Positions 5,169 through 6,225 of a stretch of 6,225 nucleotides of DNA are shown in pieces. Every line of letters starts with the position of its first letter. Positions within the stretch are counted from its first letter, which is position 1. The position numbers were made by a program, and so were the translations under genes. Source of the stretch: an uncultured bacterium (GTDB lineage: Bacteria; Bacillota; Clostridia; Oscillospirales; Acutalibacteraceae). The stretch lies in the NCBI GenBank assembly GCA_945949625.1, contig CAMFFI010000071.1:1-6225 (forward strand), written 5' to 3'. The notes below the pieces were generated by a model. The model ran no database searches. It was not told where the DNA came from and saw only the letters and a program-made list of their open reading frames with translations.

Positions 5169-6225
5169 TTGCAGTTATTTTGAGGCTCTTTACATTTGCA
5201 GGGGATTTATTCCTCTTGCGCTGATTGCCTTGATTCCTGCCCTAATAAGCAAGCCTGAAACTGCCCTGACGGCAATAGGCGCATATGGAATTAACCTGCT
5301 TTTTCTTTTGATAATTTTTATATACGGACTTTTCAGAGTGAAAAACAAACGTCTTTTAATTGCAAAAAAGCCCGGCAAACAGATGTATTTTGCAAAACCT
5401 GTTTTGCCCTACCGTTTCAAAGCGGTTTCCCACAATATGAAAAAGAGTAAAGCTCCGCCTGATATTTTACGCTTTGAAAGCGGTGTGCTTGAAAAAAAGG
5501 AAGCCTGCTTTTCTTATGACAGCATACAGTCAATGATAATTGAAAAGCGTTTAATTCCGCTGATTTTTTTCAGCGAAAGGGTGATTTTAAACACCTCTGC
5601 AACGCCCGTACAGGGCGGTTTTTTTTCGATGTTTATATACCTTAAGGATGAAAACAGGCTTTTTGCAAAGCTTTTCTCAAGGAAAAACAGCTTTGAGACC
5701 GTTTACAAATCAAATCTGCTTAACATATTTTTTATGGCGCTTTCAAGCTCCAACGCTTTTGCAGGAGTTTTGATATTTATTCCTTTTTTAAACAAAACAG
5801 GAGAGCTTCTGGGGGAGCATTATAAAAGCTTAATTTTTTCAAGCCTTGATTTTTCCCTGCAAATTCAAAGCGCCGGCGTTCCGCCCTTTGCCGCCGGAAT
5901 CGCTGGAATCCTGCTTACGGGATTAATTATATCGGTTATATCCGTAATTTTCAGCTACGGTTTTCTAAAAGTTCAGAAGTCGCCCGATAACGACAGCATT
6001 ATTGTTAAAAGGGGAATTATTGAAAAGAACATTTTTGTAACATTAATTTCAAATATCAACGCTTATGAAATTAAGCAAAGTCTGCTTATGTGCCTGATGA
6101 AAATTTGCAGTCTTAAGTTTTATGCGGCAGGTCAAAGCAGGGAATCTAAAAGCAAAAGAGTTATAATACCGTCGCTTAGCGTAAGACAGGCTGAAAATTT
6201 TTTTGAAATCAGCAGATGCAGTAAG
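5152..6225 (+). CDS. YdbT-like multi-domain bacterial PH membrane protein, 3' end cut by the window
   Basis: The frame stays open for 358 codons from a GTG at 5152 to the window edge without a stop, so the gene is partial. GGAG (5141-5144) lies seven bases before the GTG, inside the end of the preceding gene. Hydrophobic segments are seen near residues 18-34, 42-61, 189-212 and 244-271. A first PH-like domain covers about 85-180 (LRFESGVLEKKEACFSYDSIQSM). A second begins near 278 (DSIIVKRGIIEKNIFVTLISNINAYEIKQSLLM...LKFYAAG). Full YdbT proteins have nearly 500 residues with repeated membrane-pair plus bPH2 units, so a third unit probably lies beyond the window. It is expected to act with the YdbS-like protein in the membrane. 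The molecular function is unknown. A terminator-like hairpin lies within the coding sequence at 5603-5626. Confidence 0.8.
   Translation, partial: MSKSVNCSYFEALYICRGFIPLALIALIPALISKPETALTAIGAYGINLLFLLIIFIYGLFRVKNKRLLIAKKPGKQMYFAKPVLPYRFKAVSHNMKKSKAPPDILRFESGVLEKKEACFSYDSIQSMIIEKRLIPLIFFSERVILNTSATPVQGGFFSMFIYLKDENRLFAKLFSRKNSFETVYKSNLLNIFFMALSSSNAFAGVLIFIPFLNKTGELLGEHYKSLIFSSLDFSLQIQSAGVPPFAAGIAGILLTGLIISVISVIFSYGFLKVQKSPDNDSIIVKRGIIEKNIFVTLISNINAYEIKQSLLMCLMKICSLKFYAAGQSRESKSKRVIIPSLSVRQAENFFEISRCSK
5603..5626 (+). terminator. Terminator-like hairpin with T8 tract inside the YdbT-like gene
   Basis: Sense-strand CGCCC (5603-5607), loop GTACA, GGGCG (5613-5617), then one G and eight T (5619-5626). 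The stem is five G-C pairs, short but fully GC, in the layout of an intrinsic terminator. It lies about 450 bases into the coding sequence, at codons near 151-159, and may cause partial termination or be fortuitous. Confidence 0.35.

Noticed and set aside
5190..5378. A 62-codon minus-strand open frame
   Set aside because: It is antisense to the start of the YdbT-like gene, which has a proper ribosome binding site and a frame open to the window edge.

Overview
The window looks like chromosomal DNA of a low-to-moderate GC member of the Firmicutes, most likely a Clostridia-type organism. The basis is the Gram-positive gene families (bacterial citramalate synthase, paired YdbS/YdbT-like PH-domain membrane proteins), strong GGAGG-type ribosome binding sites, TTG and GTG starts, and a canonical T-box leader. 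The species cannot be named from the sequence alone. There are no tRNA or rRNA genes, insertion sequences, CRISPR arrays or phage genes.

Left part (1-983). Bases 1-94 hold nothing I can assign. A minus-strand pnuC-type vitamin/nucleoside transporter (139-846) ends in an intrinsic terminator (95-128). It has its own near-consensus promoter (956-983) and a leader of about 100 nt. That leader ends in a very strong terminator hairpin lying directly against the ribosome binding site, so the gene appears to be controlled by attenuation. The ligand or regulator is not recognisable.

Centre (998-4676). A minus-strand branched-chain amino acid operon runs promoter (4648-4676), T-box leader (about 4336-4590), ilvB (acetohydroxyacid synthase large subunit), cimA (citramalate synthase). 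The T-box can be folded by hand into a complete antiterminator/terminator switch and a specifier loop presenting AUC, an isoleucine codon. Uncharged tRNA-Ile is therefore predicted to switch on both genes. CimA makes citramalate, the precursor of 2-oxobutyrate, and IlvB condenses 2-oxobutyrate with pyruvate on the way to isoleucine. The regulatory RNA and the two enzymes fit one pathway: threonine-independent isoleucine synthesis. No ilvN regulatory subunit gene lies beside ilvB.

Right part (4728-6225). Diverging on the plus strand are two overlapping genes for membrane proteins with bacterial PH (bPH2, DUF304) domains, resembling the YdbS/YdbT pair. The second is cut by the window edge and has no stop codon here. 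The 467-base gap between ilvB and the first PH gene is accounted for by the T-box leader, the ilv promoter and a weaker candidate promoter for the PH genes.

Most of the window is ordinary metabolism. The least explained element is the pnuC leader. Second-look items are the terminator-like hairpin with eight T inside the second PH gene, the cysteine-rich YdbS-like protein, and the facing promoters with palindromes between the two divergent operons.
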